A stretch of 64,000 nt of DNA. It comes from Deinandra increscens subsp. villosa. Lineage: Eukaryota; Streptophyta; Magnoliopsida; Asterales; Asteraceae. The stretch lies in the NCBI GenBank assembly GCA_039602395.1, contig JBCNJP010000006.1:56571502-56635501 (forward strand), given 5' to 3'. Shown piece after piece: positions 20,384-32,340 of the stretch (the first letter of the stretch is position 1; each line of letters begins with the position of its first letter). Made by a program: the position numbers and the translations under genes. The notes under the pieces are model-generated. The model saw nothing but the letters and a program-made list of their open reading frames with translations. It was not told the origin of the DNA and searched no databases.

Positions 20384-20701
20384 ATGGAGTTTAATCCATT
20401 TGATACTAATCACAATCACGAATCAATTGCTGGAGTGGAATCATTCAATCAAATCTCTGAAGAAAATGATGACCCGTTTTATACCACTCCGAACGAATAT
20501 AATCCCGATCCTTGTTCTTTGATTGTGATGGCTAATGAAGATAATATTCTACCGCTCTCAATACATGTGAAGAGCAACAATTTAGGTGTTTTTCAATCCA
20601 CGGATATTCCTGGAGTTCACCATCAAGGTTTGGACGTTCACTCAGTTAATTGTTACACTGATGTAATATTGTATCGTTGTCAAGTTATAGTTTCTGAATA
20701 A
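20384..20701 (+). CDS. Hypothetical short ORF
   Basis: This is a 105-residue acidic frame (MEFNPFDTNHNHESIAGVES start) with no domain I recognise. Its last third runs into the first unit of the 58-bp minisatellite. Asn/Asp-rich N-termini of this style occur in FAR1-like proteins, but no FAR1 domain is visible. It may be a captured exon or chance. Confidence 0.2.
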   Translation: MEFNPFDTNHNHESIAGVESFNQISEENDDPFYTTPNEYNPDPCSLIVMANEDNILPLSIHVKSNNLGVFQSTDIPGVHHQGLDVHSVNCYTDVILYRCQVIVSE

Positions 20702-20940
20702 ATTGCATTGTTACACTGATGTAATACTATTTTTTTCTTAGGCTATAGTTTCTGAGTAAATTTCATTTGTTACACTGATGTAATACTGTATCGTTGTCAA
20801 GTTATAATTTCTGAGTAAATTTCATTGTTACACTGATGTAATATTGTATCATTCTCAGACTATAGTTTATGAGTAAATTTCATTCTTACACTAATGTAAT
20901 ACCGCATCATTATGAAGATATGAATTGATTACACAAATAT
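20651..20940. repeat. 58-bp minisatellite, about five units
   Basis: Units begin TGTTACACTGATGTAAT at 20651, 20709, 20768, 20826 and (diverged) 20884. Each holds a TTACAC-TGATGTAA inverted motif and an AGTTTCTGAGTAAATTTCAT tail. Confidence 0.9.
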
Positions 20941-21175
20941 AAATGGGTTTTTGTTAGTTTGTACAATGTTTAATTTGGTTACACATACGTCAAATTATTG
21001 TTACACTGACGTAATACTGTAGCAATGTTTAATTACATAAAGTTATTGTTACAACTATGCAACAATCGTTACTCTAGTGATGAACTGGTGACCAACGAAA
21101 TTTTTTTTTTTTTTGTAAATTTGGTTTGTTTTTTTTTTCTTTCTAAAATTTAGCTTGGAAATTTGAAATTAAAGA

Positions 21176-21178
<3 letters not shown>

Positions 21179-21220
<42 letters not shown>
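21179..21220. repeat. (TA)n microsatellite
   Basis: About 20 units. Confidence 0.95.
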
Positions 21221-21222
<2 letters not shown>

Positions 21223-21435
21223 AGAAAAGAGGAGATTGGAGAGAGAAAATTGATTAAAATATTCAAAAAAAAATATAACTTGTCTATTATGTCTTTCATT
21301 AAACAATACAATTTATAATTTTGCCCTCCTTTAATCTCAACCATCAATTTTAAATCAATGATTAGAAAGTGGTTTTTGAGATTTTCTAAAAATGAGTGGT
21401 TTTCCATGGAACCATACCCTATATATTAGAGGTGC

Positions 21436-21625
21436 ACATCGGAACCGGTTCCGGGACCAAAACCGGAGAACCGAACCGGAACCGGTCCGGTCCCAGTCCC
21501 GGAAAAGTAGAACCAGTTCGGTCCCCGTAAAAACCCGTCGGTTCTTGTTCGATTCCATGTTTCAGTGCCAGAACCGGTCCAGAACCGGTCCTCCACAGAA
21601 CCGGTCCCAAGAACCGGTCCCAACG
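21436..21625. repeat. Left subterminal GAACCGGTTC array of hAT 1
   Basis: At least six full or half copies of the palindrome GGAACCGGTTCC are seen by eye. By analogy with Ac/Ds subterminal motifs these are probable transposase-binding sites. Confidence 0.85.
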
Positions 21626-21842
21626 TCATTTTGTGCAGAATTTTCAGGAATATTGCAGCTTTCATTCAATGCTTTTGCTAGCTGTTTCATCTGCTTTATT
21701 GACCGTTTTTTTGTTGTTTTTTACCCCCAATGACACTACAAACTTAGTATAAGTACATCCTCATATATTGGGTTCATTACATGCAATCAAAGATTCAAAA
21801 AAATCTCTACAAAGTTCTCATTTTCAATCTCTTTTTGTCGTT

Positions 21843-23919
21843 ATGGCTAACCCAAGTGAAGCGTCCGTTAGAGCTGGAGAAGGTGCGGGTTCAAGTGTTT
21901 ATGTCGTGAGGGTGAAAACAACACAAAGAAACTTAGACCCATGGGCACATTTCGACTTATGCGAAATGTCGAACGGGACCGAAAAGGTGCGTTGTCATGC
22001 ATGCGGGAAACTTTATGAGGCGGGGGCAAACTCTAGTTTGAGGAAGCATTTGAAGCAATCATGTAGCGTGTTGAATGCTAACCCGGGTAGGGATCAAGCG
22101 TAAATGGGTACGAAGGGAGAAATATTCAATTTCGATTTGAGTAACGTTCGTGACCGAATGGCAAAGTTCGTTATCCAAGAAGCTCTTCCGTTTGATCACT
22201 TCGACAACCCTCGCCTAACAAGCTTGATTCGGGAAACTCTACAACCTCGATACGCCCAAGTAAGTCGCACAACACTTAGGCGTGATTGTTTAAAACTTTG
22301 GGAAGTTGCAAAAAAAGATTTACTTGCACTTTTTGAAAACTTGCAAACCGGTGTGAACTTAACAACCGACGTTTGGTCGGCTCCACACAATTTACCGGAG
22401 TCGTACCTATGTGTCACCACTCATTATATATGTCCTTCTTCATGGCAAATGATGAAACGTACGGTTACGTTCGAATTGTTTGGATATCCTCACATGGGAG
22501 AAAATGTTTTCAAACTATTGGATTATGTAATCCGAACATTTAAATTGGAAACCAAAGTTTTTTCTATGTCTTTGACAATGCTTCCAACAACACTACGGCG
22601 GTTGAAAAATTAAAACTCAAATATCGACCAACTTGCAACGGGGTTTTTTTTCATAGTCGTTGTGTGGCTCATATTATCAACTTGGTGGTTCAAGATGGTT
22701 TAAATGTTGCACAAGTTAGTGTTTTTAGAGAACAATTCAAAAATATGTTGCGTTCCATCTTTAAACAAAGTCGAGCAAGATATATGAATTACCGGAAATT
22801 GTGTACCGATACGAATTCGGTTTGTCTTGGACCGAATTGGGACATTCCTACACGTTGGAACTCAACTTTTAAAATGTGTCAAAGTGCTTTAAGACAAAGG
22901 GATACTTTAAAACATTTTCATGAGCGACTAGAATCTCGTGGTAAGGCTACACCATTTCCGGACGAGGGTTGGGCTTGTATTAAAGAAATGTGCGATTTGC
23001 TTGATGTTTTTAACACCGCAACTACACAACTTTCGGGTGTTTATTATCCGACAAGTTCTTTTGTTCTTCACAACCTTTTCTTGATGGCAAAAAAGTTGTG
23101 TGAGTTTGAGTTTAAAAATGATATGTTCCATGCCATGGTGGTTCCAATGAAAGAAAAGTTTAAGAAATATTTTAAAGAGATCCCGGCCGTTTTCACTTGT
23201 GCGGCATTCTTGAACCCGTGTTACAACGTTACGGGTGTTGAAACGGTTATTGATAAGATATGTTCCTATTTGAGTTTGTATGAAGAAAATCCAAATTTCG
23301 CCCAAGAAACCAAAATGGCTTTTCACACATCTATCCAAAACATGTTCGATGCTTATTTGGTTCGTTATGGTCCAACAACACAAGTCCATCACTCATTCGC
23401 AAGTAGTTCGAGTATGGACCCGGATGATTTGTATAATATGTTTCGTGTTGAAAATACAAAACGTCAAAGAGGAAGCACCCCAAGTAGTGAGCTTGGGAGA
23501 TATACTGGGACGGATTTTTGGCCACTATGAGTAGGGAGGAATTTGATCATTTTGATATCTTGACTTGGTGGAAAGGAAAAGAAGCTCAATTTCCTATCCT
23601 ATCCGCTATGGCCCGGGATCTACTAAGTGTCCAAGCTTCTACGGTGGCTTCGGAATCCGCTTTTTCTCTAAGTGGGAGGGTCTTATCGTTAAGAAGGACG
23701 AGGCTAACTCTGGCTTCGATCGAGATGTGCATTTGCCTAAAGGATCATTTGGATGCGATGGAACGTATACAAAATGAATCGACTCTTGAAGATGAAACTA
23801 CACTTGAAGATAGGCTTCACATAAACGAGATCGAGCTCGCAACAAACAATCAACTTGGCGATGAAGAAGCTCTTGATTTGACGATTCACGTTGGACCAAA
23901 TAGTTCGGATGAAGATTGA
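21843..23919 (+). pseudogene. hAT transposase (BED finger, RNase H-like core, dimerisation domain), inactivated
   Basis: The ATG at 21843 (MANPSEASVRAG) opens a BED zinc finger (residues about 38-80: VRCHACGKLYE, then LRKHLKQSC). An in-frame TAA at 22101 replaces what is Gln in the sister element, and the same frame resumes directly. A 1-bp deletion near 22577 shifts the frame within SxDNAS, and a second shift near 23515 precedes the C-terminal hAT dimerisation region (FPILSAMARDLLSVQASTVA; SLSGRVLSLRRTRL). The core contains CVAHIINLVVQDGLN and PTRWNSTFKM, typical of Ac-like transposases. The sister copy at 39-41 kb is about equally complete, with different lesions. Confidence 0.92.
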
Positions 23920-24274
23920 AGACATGAAGACTTGCGGTTGAAGACTTGAAGAATGAAGATTGAAGACGTTTAAATCGTTTAGAGTTTTTCGTATTTCGTA
24001 TTTGGTTGAAGACTTTAAATCTTATTTCGTATTTCGTATTTGCTTGAAGACTTTAAGTATCTTATTTGTAATGGTGTGTAATATTGTATTTCCTAACCGA
24101 ACACGTGACGGATCGTAAGTTAATTATTAAGAATGTAGTTTTTATTCAATACTTCTTGGCTTATATTTTTTTATTTTGGTCAAAATGTAAGTTTAAAACA
24201 ACTAAAAACTTCACAGTAGCAAAAAAATCAAAAAAAAAACAAGTGCAGCCAAGTGCCCAAGTTCATGCCCAGCG

Positions 24275-24478
24275 ATCGGTTTTTAGTGGGAACCGATCCC
24301 AGAACCGGGTTTGGTGGGAACCGGTCCCAGAACCGAACCGAACCGAATCGGTTCCACTGGTCCCGGGTTTTCAGTTGAAGGACCGGTTCTAGAACCGGAA
24401 CTGGTCCTAGCCGGAACCGGTTTTTTTTTTGGTTGACCAGAACCGGGACCGGTCCCGAACCGGAACCGGTTCTTTGAC
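24275..24478. repeat. Right subterminal GAACCGGTTC array of hAT 1
   Basis: The same palindrome as at the left end, about eight full or half copies, ending shortly before the TIR. Confidence 0.85.
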
Positions 24479-24508
24479 TTAACCGATATGTGCACCTCTA
24501 CTATATGT

Positions 24509-25704
24509 GTGTGTGTGTTTGCATGTTTATATTTATGTTCATTGCTTTATATTGTTCTAAAACCAGATAACTAATATCTACGGAATACAATTGATGTGAT
24601 TAGGTAGTCATTTGAAGAGAATCATAACATTTTTAGTATTTGTGTTATTTTCAAATAACACATGAGTTATTTTTATTGACTGCGCTATTTTAAATTTAAC
24701 TCTTGTGTTATTTTTCCCACCGTTGTGTTATTTAATTCACCAGCGTTTGATAAAGTTGTGTTTTGAAACACAACTTTAGAGATTTGAAATGATGTTTAAG
24801 TTGTAAGAAATGGTTGATGCGTCATTTGTTTTAGACATTGAGTTTTTTAATCTCTTGTTTTGTGACAAGACGCATGTACATTCTATACTATTTTTTGTGT
24901 GATTTTAATAATGAATTTATAGCGTTTCCATAAAATTTGTGTTATGAAGCTCAACTCTGAATATTCACATGATATTCAAGTAGTAAATAATAGATTCTGG
25001 GTCATTTGTTTAAAACATTTGCGTTATTGTTAATCTCTTAGTGTTTTGTAAAACAAACAAATTAAATGTTTGTTGTTAGGTTAAATAAAGCATGCACTGT
25101 TTTATACTATATTGTTTTGTTTGTGAAAAGACGTCAGTTTTATATTATGTTGTTTTGTTTGTGAAAAGACGTCAGTATCATTTTTAATTAAAAAGTAGGG
25201 ATACAATACTTATGAAGGACGAGGAACATGATGTCAGTTATATTCGACGACGGATTAGGAATCAAGGGATGTGCAGCCTTCGTACACTTTGTATGGGATC
25301 TCGGCTTTACACAATAACTTTCCCCAACTTATTTATTGCTAAGTTTTGGTTTATAAGGCACTAGTGGTACTGTGATGGTTAGGGTTGGATCTATGATTTT
25401 TTTTCTATGGGTTCATTTTTTTTTCTTTCTAGTTGTCGGAATTCTAACAATCAAATGTTAAAAATTTTGGTTTAGTCGGGTCGGGTTAGATGCTCATATT
25501 TCATTGAACCGGACATAAAAATTTATGGGTCGGTGCGAGTGAGTGACCATTCAGGTTCGGGTAAAGTTGATCACATAATAACAATACGAATATACGATAC
25601 AATATTAAAAAAAAAATCAGCATGGCAGGTGGGGCCATCAGACGAAGATATGCTTGTGGAGGGAGGCGTTAATTGGTGTATTTTATGTACACTTTATTTT
25701 ATAC

Positions 25705-25706
<2 letters not shown>
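24509..25706. other. Intergenic region without recognisable genes
   Basis: AT-rich with recurrent GTGTTATTT motifs. A direct duplication of about 38 bp (TTGTTTTGTTTGTGAAAAGA core) occurs at 25099-25175. No coding exon seen. Confidence 0.5.

Positions 25707-25754
<48 letters not shown>
25707..25754. repeat. (TA)n microsatellite
   Basis: About 24 units. Confidence 0.95.
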
Positions 25755-25758
<4 letters not shown>

Positions 25759-25946
25759 AAAGTTCATTGTAGACACCCTCATAAGTGTAGACATGTAGAC
25801 ACCCTTTTTCACCATTAGATCTCTTGATCTAGTGGTTGTGATAATTTCATTTTTTTCTTTTTTTCTTTTTTCTAATTGTTCAGAGCATTTCACATGTGAA
25901 AAAGAGCTATTTCACATGTGAAAGTGTCTACAATGAACCTCACCCT
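25755..25946. mobile_element. Small MITE between TA microsatellites
   Basis: Ends AGTTCATTGTAGACAC and its complement GTGTCTACAATGAAC form an inverted pair. The interior has duplicated TTTCACATGTGAAA palindromes. No ORF. Confidence 0.7.
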
Positions 25947-25970
25947 ATATATATATATATATATATATAT

Positions 25971-26147
25971 AGGGTTAGGTTCAAATGAGAACTTTTTCTT
26001 TTGAGAACTTTTGAGAACCAATTTGGGCCACTAATTTTCAAGGGGGGAGCATTCAAATTCATGGGGGGGTTTTCCATATATATAAACTAGTGGCTAAGAT
26101 TAGTTATTTTTAGTTCTCAAACCCAATTAGTTCTCAAATGATCATCT

Positions 26148-26150
<3 letters not shown>
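25971..26150. mobile_element. Small MITE between TA microsatellites
   Basis: Left end AGGGTTAGGTTCAAATGAGAA and right end GTTCTCAAATGATCATCTCCCT are imperfect inverted repeats, with GAGAACTTTTGAGAACCAA and its inverse inside. It is flanked on both sides by (TA)n. Confidence 0.68.
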
Positions 26151-26191
<41 letters not shown>

Positions 26192-26460
26192 CATAGATAA
26201 TTTGGAAACCCACTTGAGCCTTGAAAACCTTGAAAACCCTTTATGGGCCATTGATCTCATTCATCAATGGATGAGATTAAATCTTACTTTTTGCATTTTC
26301 TTTTCTATTTATTTAAATGTCAAAAAGGTAGAAAAGGGTAACATGGTAATCTCACACACATTTCTCTCTCATACTTTTTCAATTTCCAATGCATCAATCA
26401 TTAGTATCTCTCCTACTTTTTGAATTTCTCTCTCTTACATTTTTAATATTCAGACACGAA

Positions 26461-27735
26461 TTTTACATATGTAAAATGTTTGTAGCTGCTATTAAACATT
26501 TTTTTACAGCATTTTACATATGTAAATTATTTTGACAAATGAAACAAAAAAAACAACAAATATATTTTATTAATTTATAAGTAATCGTCACAAACAACAT
26601 TAAACATAACAACATGTTTTATATAAAATGATTAAAATATACATATAGCAAGCTAACAGAAAAAAATAAAAGCTAATATGCTTGAGTTCTTGATAATCAT
26701 CTTCATCTTTGACACAAAAATCTCGTAACCTACGAAGAAAACAAGCACATCAGTTATATATGTAAAAATCACAGCATGTTACATATGTAAATTAAAATAT
26801 AAAGAGACGTAACATGAAACAAACATAAATTTACGTTTTCCATGGTGAAATCAAAATCCAACTTGGGCCAAACTCTAAAAAACCATTGTATTGAAAGAAA
26901 AAAAACTCTTACATATGTATATTACACAGTAAGTTTTGCTTTACATATGTAAAAAGGATATTACATATATAAATCATATACTACAATTTAAAATTGAGGC
27001 TACCTTATCATGATCATTAGTTCGTCACCAAATAATGGAAACTGGGGTAAATAAAATGGTTGCACCCTTTTAAAGATATAAATAAAAATATAACTGTATT
27101 AAATTTAATAGATTGGTATTAGTACCTCATGTGCATCAAATTTTGATATTTAAACTGTGTAAATTTTATTTGACCATTAAATGCCTAAAACTTTGACAAA
27201 AAGACCATTTGATAATTAAATTCTACTCATCTTCAAACCCATAAATCCTAATCCCACACATTCGCCATTATCATCAAAAAAAAAACTCACATTCAAAGGG
27301 ATATCAAAAAATAAAGACTCGTGAGATTGTAAGTGGTAAAATTACATATGTAAAAATATGTAACAGCAGTTGCTACATATGTAAAAACATGTAACATCAG
27401 TTATTAGATATATAAAGTTAAGATATTACATATGTAAAAGATTATGAACCAGTTTTTGACCTACAAAACCCAATGCCACTTATATATTACATATGAAAAA
27501 ATTAGCTTTACATATGTAAAAAATGTATTATTGATATTAAATATTATATAAAACATATGTAAACATTAGTTCTACATATGTAAAATAAGATATTACATGT
27601 AAATGTACATATGTAGCACAAGTTTACATATGTAAATTTAAATATATAATGAGACGTAACATGAAGCAAACATAAAATTACATATGTAGCACAAGTTTAA
27701 AATGTAAATTTAAATATTACATATGTAAATCATAT
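26461..27735. repeat. Dispersed array of TTACATATGTAA palindromes
   Basis: About 14 perfect TACATATGTA cores, and more near-misses, are counted by eye at irregular spacing (for example near 26463, 26515, 26787, 26942, 27344, 27393, 27424, 27510, 27571, 27622, 27679 and 27720). The spacing is too irregular for a tandem satellite. Confidence 0.85.
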
Positions 27736-28199
27736 AGTTGAACTAAAAAAACTGAAATAAGATTATGAGTGGTAAAGTATCATATGTAATATCATTAAAA
27801 ACACATATGCTTAGACTAGTTAATAAAAATTAAGTATTTAATCAGTATTTAATCTAGAAAGCCCAATGTCACTTTATAGAGTTCATCTTTCTTTGAGTTA
27901 CATATATATAACAACAGTTTTGTCAAATTTATCAAAGACGTGGGTCAAAGTGAAAAAAAATGCAAAATTAAATATCTTTGACTAATTTAATATATGTTTT
28001 AATATGTCATCATGCTTAATAACCACATAGTTGATTCTATACATATTGTCTTATTTTTTTAATTATTAAAATACCCTCTTTAAGTTAGCATGGAGATTTC
28101 CAAAATAATAACCACAAATCACAAACACACCACACAAAAATCTATGAAGAATCTGACTTTCAAATAAGTAGCTACAAACCTGGATTTTTTTAACGTTTT

Positions 28200-28820
28200 C
28201 TTCTCAGAACAGACTAGCGACCGACGTTCTTCTTCTAAAAAAACCCAAGCTCAAGATCGGAGACATACAGATCTGCTCCGGCGGAGGAGGCGAACCTAGG
28301 AAACAGAGAAATACGCTCTCATCGGAAACCAAGGCTCCGGCGATGCGTTTAGCCTCAATAAATCTTTTGGGTTTCTTCATCGTCGAAGATGCGGGATGGA
28401 AAGTTACATCACCGGAGATGCGAAACGGAAAGTTACAATAGCCTCAACAAATCTGTCGGGTTTCTTCATCGCCGGCAATATTTTAAGATCTAGCGGCGAG
28501 GAGGAGGACGACGGCGGAGACGCGTCGGCGGCGAGGAAGAAGCTCCAATTTAAGCCAAGGTGCTCGGCCCTTCGCTAACTCCGGCCCTTCGCTAACGGCG
28601 CCGTTCACAGATCTCGACCAGATCCGACGGTACAGCTGTGGTGGTGGTCGGGGGAAGGATTGAATAGCAGAGAAGATGGTGGTCGAGGTGGTAGGTGGCG
28701 GTGGACGGTGGTGGGTTTACCCTCGTGCGAAGCTTGTCGGTGGCGGTGGACGGTGGTGGTCGAGGTGGTAGGTGGCGGTGGACGGTGGTGGGTTTACCCT
28801 TGAGCTTCAGATCTGCTTCC
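28200..28820. other. GC-rich gene-like segment inside the TIR element
   Basis: Sharp rise in G+C with repeated GGTGGCGGTGGACGGTGG (76-bp tandem duplication, 28678-28800) and a repeated CAACAAATC-GGGTTTCTTCATCG motif (about 28355-28475). Short open frames exist, but none resembles a known domain. Captured 5' UTR/exon sequence is likely. Confidence 0.4.
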
Positions 28821-29109
28821 ATTCCATGGTGGGTTTTTAAGAGAGAGAATCCATGGTGGGTTTTTTAGAGAGGGAATTTTGTTTGAAAAGTAAAATTTGA
28901 TATTTGAAAATTTTGAATGGTCCTTGTATATAATTAAACTAATCTGACAATAGTAAAAACAATAAAATAATGAAGGGTTAAAATGACTAATATGTCCCTC
29001 TTTGATAGAAGACAAAAATGATGAAAAATGGTGATGTGGAGGCTTGTGGAGCCATTGGATGGGTTTCTAGGGTTTTCATAGCTCACAAGGGTTTTCACTT
29101 AATACTAAG

Positions 29110-29111
<2 letters not shown>

Positions 29112-29168
<57 letters not shown>
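29112..29168. repeat. (TA)n microsatellite
   Basis: About 28 units at the right edge of the preceding element. Confidence 0.95.
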
Positions 29169-29174
<6 letters not shown>

Positions 29175-32100
29175 TACACCGATGTAAGTATAAAGTATAT
29201 TGATTTAATTAGTTTGTATTCAATATGTTATAAAGAAAACGAGTTTAAACGGTGTAAGATAGTTAAACTTGAGTTATAGACAAGCTTTACTATTAGCGCG
29301 TTGCAGCTAGCGTAACGACCGAGCCTATTTTTTGGAAACAACACATTAATACAATGCAACCATTCGACTATTAATGCCTACGAAAGGCCAAAAGGCTGCT
29401 GTTTCATTTATATGAATATACAAAAGTAGCAGTATATATGCAAAGCAAAGGCTTCACTACACAAACCTAAGAACCGCCTAAGCTAACGACCACTACATGA
29501 TGAAACCATATGTAGGTGTGCCAAAGTAAAGGCAGTTATATCTACCCTATTGGGGTTACCATTTTTCACAAAAGAGTTGTTAACACTTGTTTATAGCAAT
29601 GTGTTTCATTAAAAGGCCTCCCAATAGGTGCCAAACGATGACCAATAGCCAGGGGTTCAAGGTTCTTTCTTTAGCTCCGTCTTGAGCTTAACCCTTTTGT
29701 TGTCTCCCTCCTTCTCTGCTGCAGATGATGTTGTGGTGTCTGCATCTAAAAGTAGTTTTGTATATCAAACATCAACCTATTTTTTTTAATATAGTGGTGA
29801 TAAACGTAAACACACCAAGTAGTTTCAGAATGCGTAATCTGTAGACGTGACCTTACCTTGGGCAGACAGTGCTTTCCTTTTCGTGCTGCTTGACTGTACA
29901 GCTGCAAGCGACTCTTTACGTGAGGCAAAGCAGAGGCTTTTCGCTTATGTGAGGGAGTCATTATCAGGACAACAAACACATAGGACAAATTTCTAATGCA
30001 AAGGAGTATAATTTGTTCAATCACAGCATAGAAAAACACAAAACACCAAACAAAGTAACCTCATACACCACTTTAAACAAAGCATACAATGCCATAACCA
30101 TTTTAAAAAACTAAGAGCACATAAATCTATTGCCAAACCAAAAGGAACAGCAGAGGCAGAGTGAAAGTTAGGCAACAAAGCAGGAAGCATATAAGGAAAG
30201 CATAGCTACTAAAGAAGACATGAAAATAAAACTCACATAAGCAAGGATGTAGCAAAGGCTCCAGCAACCCCTGTTAAAAAAAACAATTCTATGAGAAAAC
30301 ATGAGAACATGACCATATAATTAAAAGCTTACTGATCTGCACTTGTCATATGAAAAAATACCTCAACAGGAAATTAGTTAGAAATTGGCAGCATCAATAC
30401 AACACCAAAATGAAAAGGCTTTAAATCATGGGCTAAACGACAGTCAAATCTTGAAGATCACAGCAATAATACAACACCGAAATAATAGCAAATCAATCAA
30501 AAACCTAAACACTAAAACACCAAATTATAAGAATTAAGAAAGCTTTAGAGCATCAGGTGAACCATAGGCAAAATATCACAAACACAACAGCGACAAACAA
30601 CACCTTTAAAACATGATAAACAACACATAAAAGAGACCGACATAGCAACCTATAACAGTGCAAGCGAAAATACAGACTCTCAAAGTCCAGAAAGCCTCAG
30701 CTGCTAACAAACCAAGCATAAATGACCATAACAGAGGCGAACCCAGAAAACTAACCCCCCGGGTCTCTTCTCAAGCGATACCTACCAATAGATGGTTATA
30801 ATCTTCACATCCATATTTTTTCTTCTGCCACATAAGAAAATATCAATTGGTTTCATATTTAATCCATATTGCAAGAAAATTAAAATGATTAAACCATAAA
30901 CTTGATCACTCTTCTGCTGGCAGTCTGAACTTTCAAGAAAACCTCCAAAATATTAGTGGCCTCAAAGGAACAATCTAGCAACCTGCAAACCAAAAATTAT
31001 CAAAACAATCCAGCAACCTACCACTTATAATCTTTATATTCACTGTGATGGTTTAAATATGCAAGTAGGCAAATCCTACTCATCTAATTATGAATGGGTC
31101 AATTTGGTTCTTTTTCCTTATTATCTCTAAACTGATCTACCAAGCAAACTTTACTACAAAAGAAGTCGAAAGGCACCCAAAGTGTATGATCACTTCATAC
31201 AACTTCCTAAAATCTTTCTATTCAAAACACTAAAATCTTTCTATTCAAAACATTAGATGATCAAATTACTATATAGAGTTTATAATCATTTCCTGACCTC
31301 TACCATTAAGTTGTTCTTGACACAAACATGCTGCATTTTTTATTATTTTTATTTTTATCTCCTATTACTTGATACATTGCACTTCTTTATTTCTTAGTTA
31401 GAGATTGTTGGGACTTTAGAACAATTTAAAAAAAACATAAGAATGATTATATAGATCCACACCATACCACAGAAGAGGAGACGGACATCATTAAGCATGA
31501 AGTAAGAGCTAAATATTATGTCCATGTGAAATATGAAGCTATTTGTTTTCCAGAAAGAAGAATACTTAAAACAATTAACAAAAATAAGATAACATGTTTG
31601 TTAAAGCATGTAAAGAACAGATGCTTGACTTTATGAAAAGCTATCCGACCCATAAAAACAGACCAATGAAAAGATTATTGTATGTTAATGGCATTCGTAA
31701 AACTGAAAGTACATACTAATGATTTCTCCTTTTGTCTACAACTATTGTTCCATTAACAAAATGACACCATATCTTTAACATCACCCAACTATTTTTCAAT
31801 TGGAGAGAATTTAAAACAGATCCCCAAAGTATAATATTGTTTACCACCAAAAAAATAATAATCACAAACAATCAGAATGAAATATGACCCATGGCAATAA
31901 CAATAAAATTGACACACAAACAATAGATTCTACCTCTACTTTAAAGGAGCTGATTAATCGCATTCTATAAAAATAAGCCAATATAAGCCAATGTGAGATG
32001 TATAGAACTTACCATATAATGCATCTCCTTTTTCTTCGAGCTCATACTCGGACAATGTGATTATAATCTATTGCAATCACAAATCATTCAATAAACAAAT

Positions 32101-32340
32101 TCAGATTGTTAGGCTCATTCAAGTGCAGCAAAATCATGAAACCTAAAAGGGAAATAATCCTACAAAAACCTCACATTATATTTTTGAATAAAACAGATCT
32201 TTAATCTTCTTAAAGCAACAACATGTATACAAAACTGTTGACAAACAGTGAGCGAAAACAATTGGGACTAAGTATAAGCACTAAAGCATATTATTTACTA
32301 TGGATTACCTTATATATCAAATGTTAAGTCTGAGCTGTAC
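29169..32340. other. Gene-poor block with intron-like sequence
   Basis: Besides the exons at 29657-29961, a splice-flanked open stretch lies on the minus strand at 32067-32013 (IIITLSEYELEEKGDALY), and an open frame at about 30980-30890 (LLDCSFEATNILEVFLKV). I could not join them in phase. On the minus strand near 29330-29290, GCTGCAACGCGC resembles a degraded Helitron 3' hairpin. The block may be one captured multi-exon fragment. Confidence 0.3.
29657..29961 (-). other. Two terminal exons of an unrecognised gene or capture fragment
   Basis: Minus strand: an exon about 29961-29857 (frame with SLCFASRKESLAAVQSSSTK) ends at a GT donor. A second exon 29745-29657 follows a TTTTAG acceptor, joins in phase (DADTTTSSAAEKEGDNKR) and ends KLKTELKKEP plus stop. 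The short, basic, low-complexity C-terminus is reminiscent of RPA-like proteins of plant Helitrons, but no OB-fold is visible, so this is weak inference. Confidence 0.35.

Larger units (their letters stand above)
20034..21418. mobile_element. Putative non-autonomous TIR transposon (TA-flanked)
   Basis: The left end (AAGGATCATTGGAAAACCC) and the complement of the right end (TATGGTTCCATGGAAAACCA) are related, and both lead into TTTTGAAAA-type subterminal sequence. The same style of ends bounds the element at 26189-29111. It contains a minisatellite at 20651-20940 and a small ORF at 20384-20701 of unknown nature. An hAT element sits directly at its right edge. Superfamily not determined. Confidence 0.45.
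21427..24500 (+). mobile_element. hAT transposon 1 (Ac-like), decayed
   Basis: Terminal repeats TAGAGGTGCACAT are bounded by an 8-bp duplication with one mismatch (CTATATAT at 21419-21426; CTATATGT at 24501-24508), the hAT signature. Both subterminal regions (about 21436-21625 and 24275-24478) are packed with AACCGGTT-type palindromes. The single transposase gene inside is broken by a stop and two frameshifts. It lies against the right end of the TA-flanked element at 20034. Confidence 0.93.
26189..29111. mobile_element. Putative non-autonomous TIR transposon with palindrome array and GC-rich insert
   Basis: Left end: GGAAACCCACTTGAGCC then TTGAAAACCTTGAAAACCC. The complement of the right end reads AAGTGAAAACCCTTGTGAGC then TATGAAAACCC. 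Both ends abut (TA)n, as in the element at 20034. Inside are a dense TACATATGTA palindrome array (26461-27735) and a GC-rich segment (28200-28820) unlike the AT-rich frame, possibly captured host exon sequence. No transposase seen. Confidence 0.5.

Noticed and set aside
25533..25893. Small ORFs with Tyr-Ile repeats near 25.7 kb
   Set aside because: Products of the (TA)n microsatellite; no conserved part.
26461..27735. Tandem satellite DNA
   Set aside because: Spacing of the palindromes is irregular and the sequence between them is not repeated.
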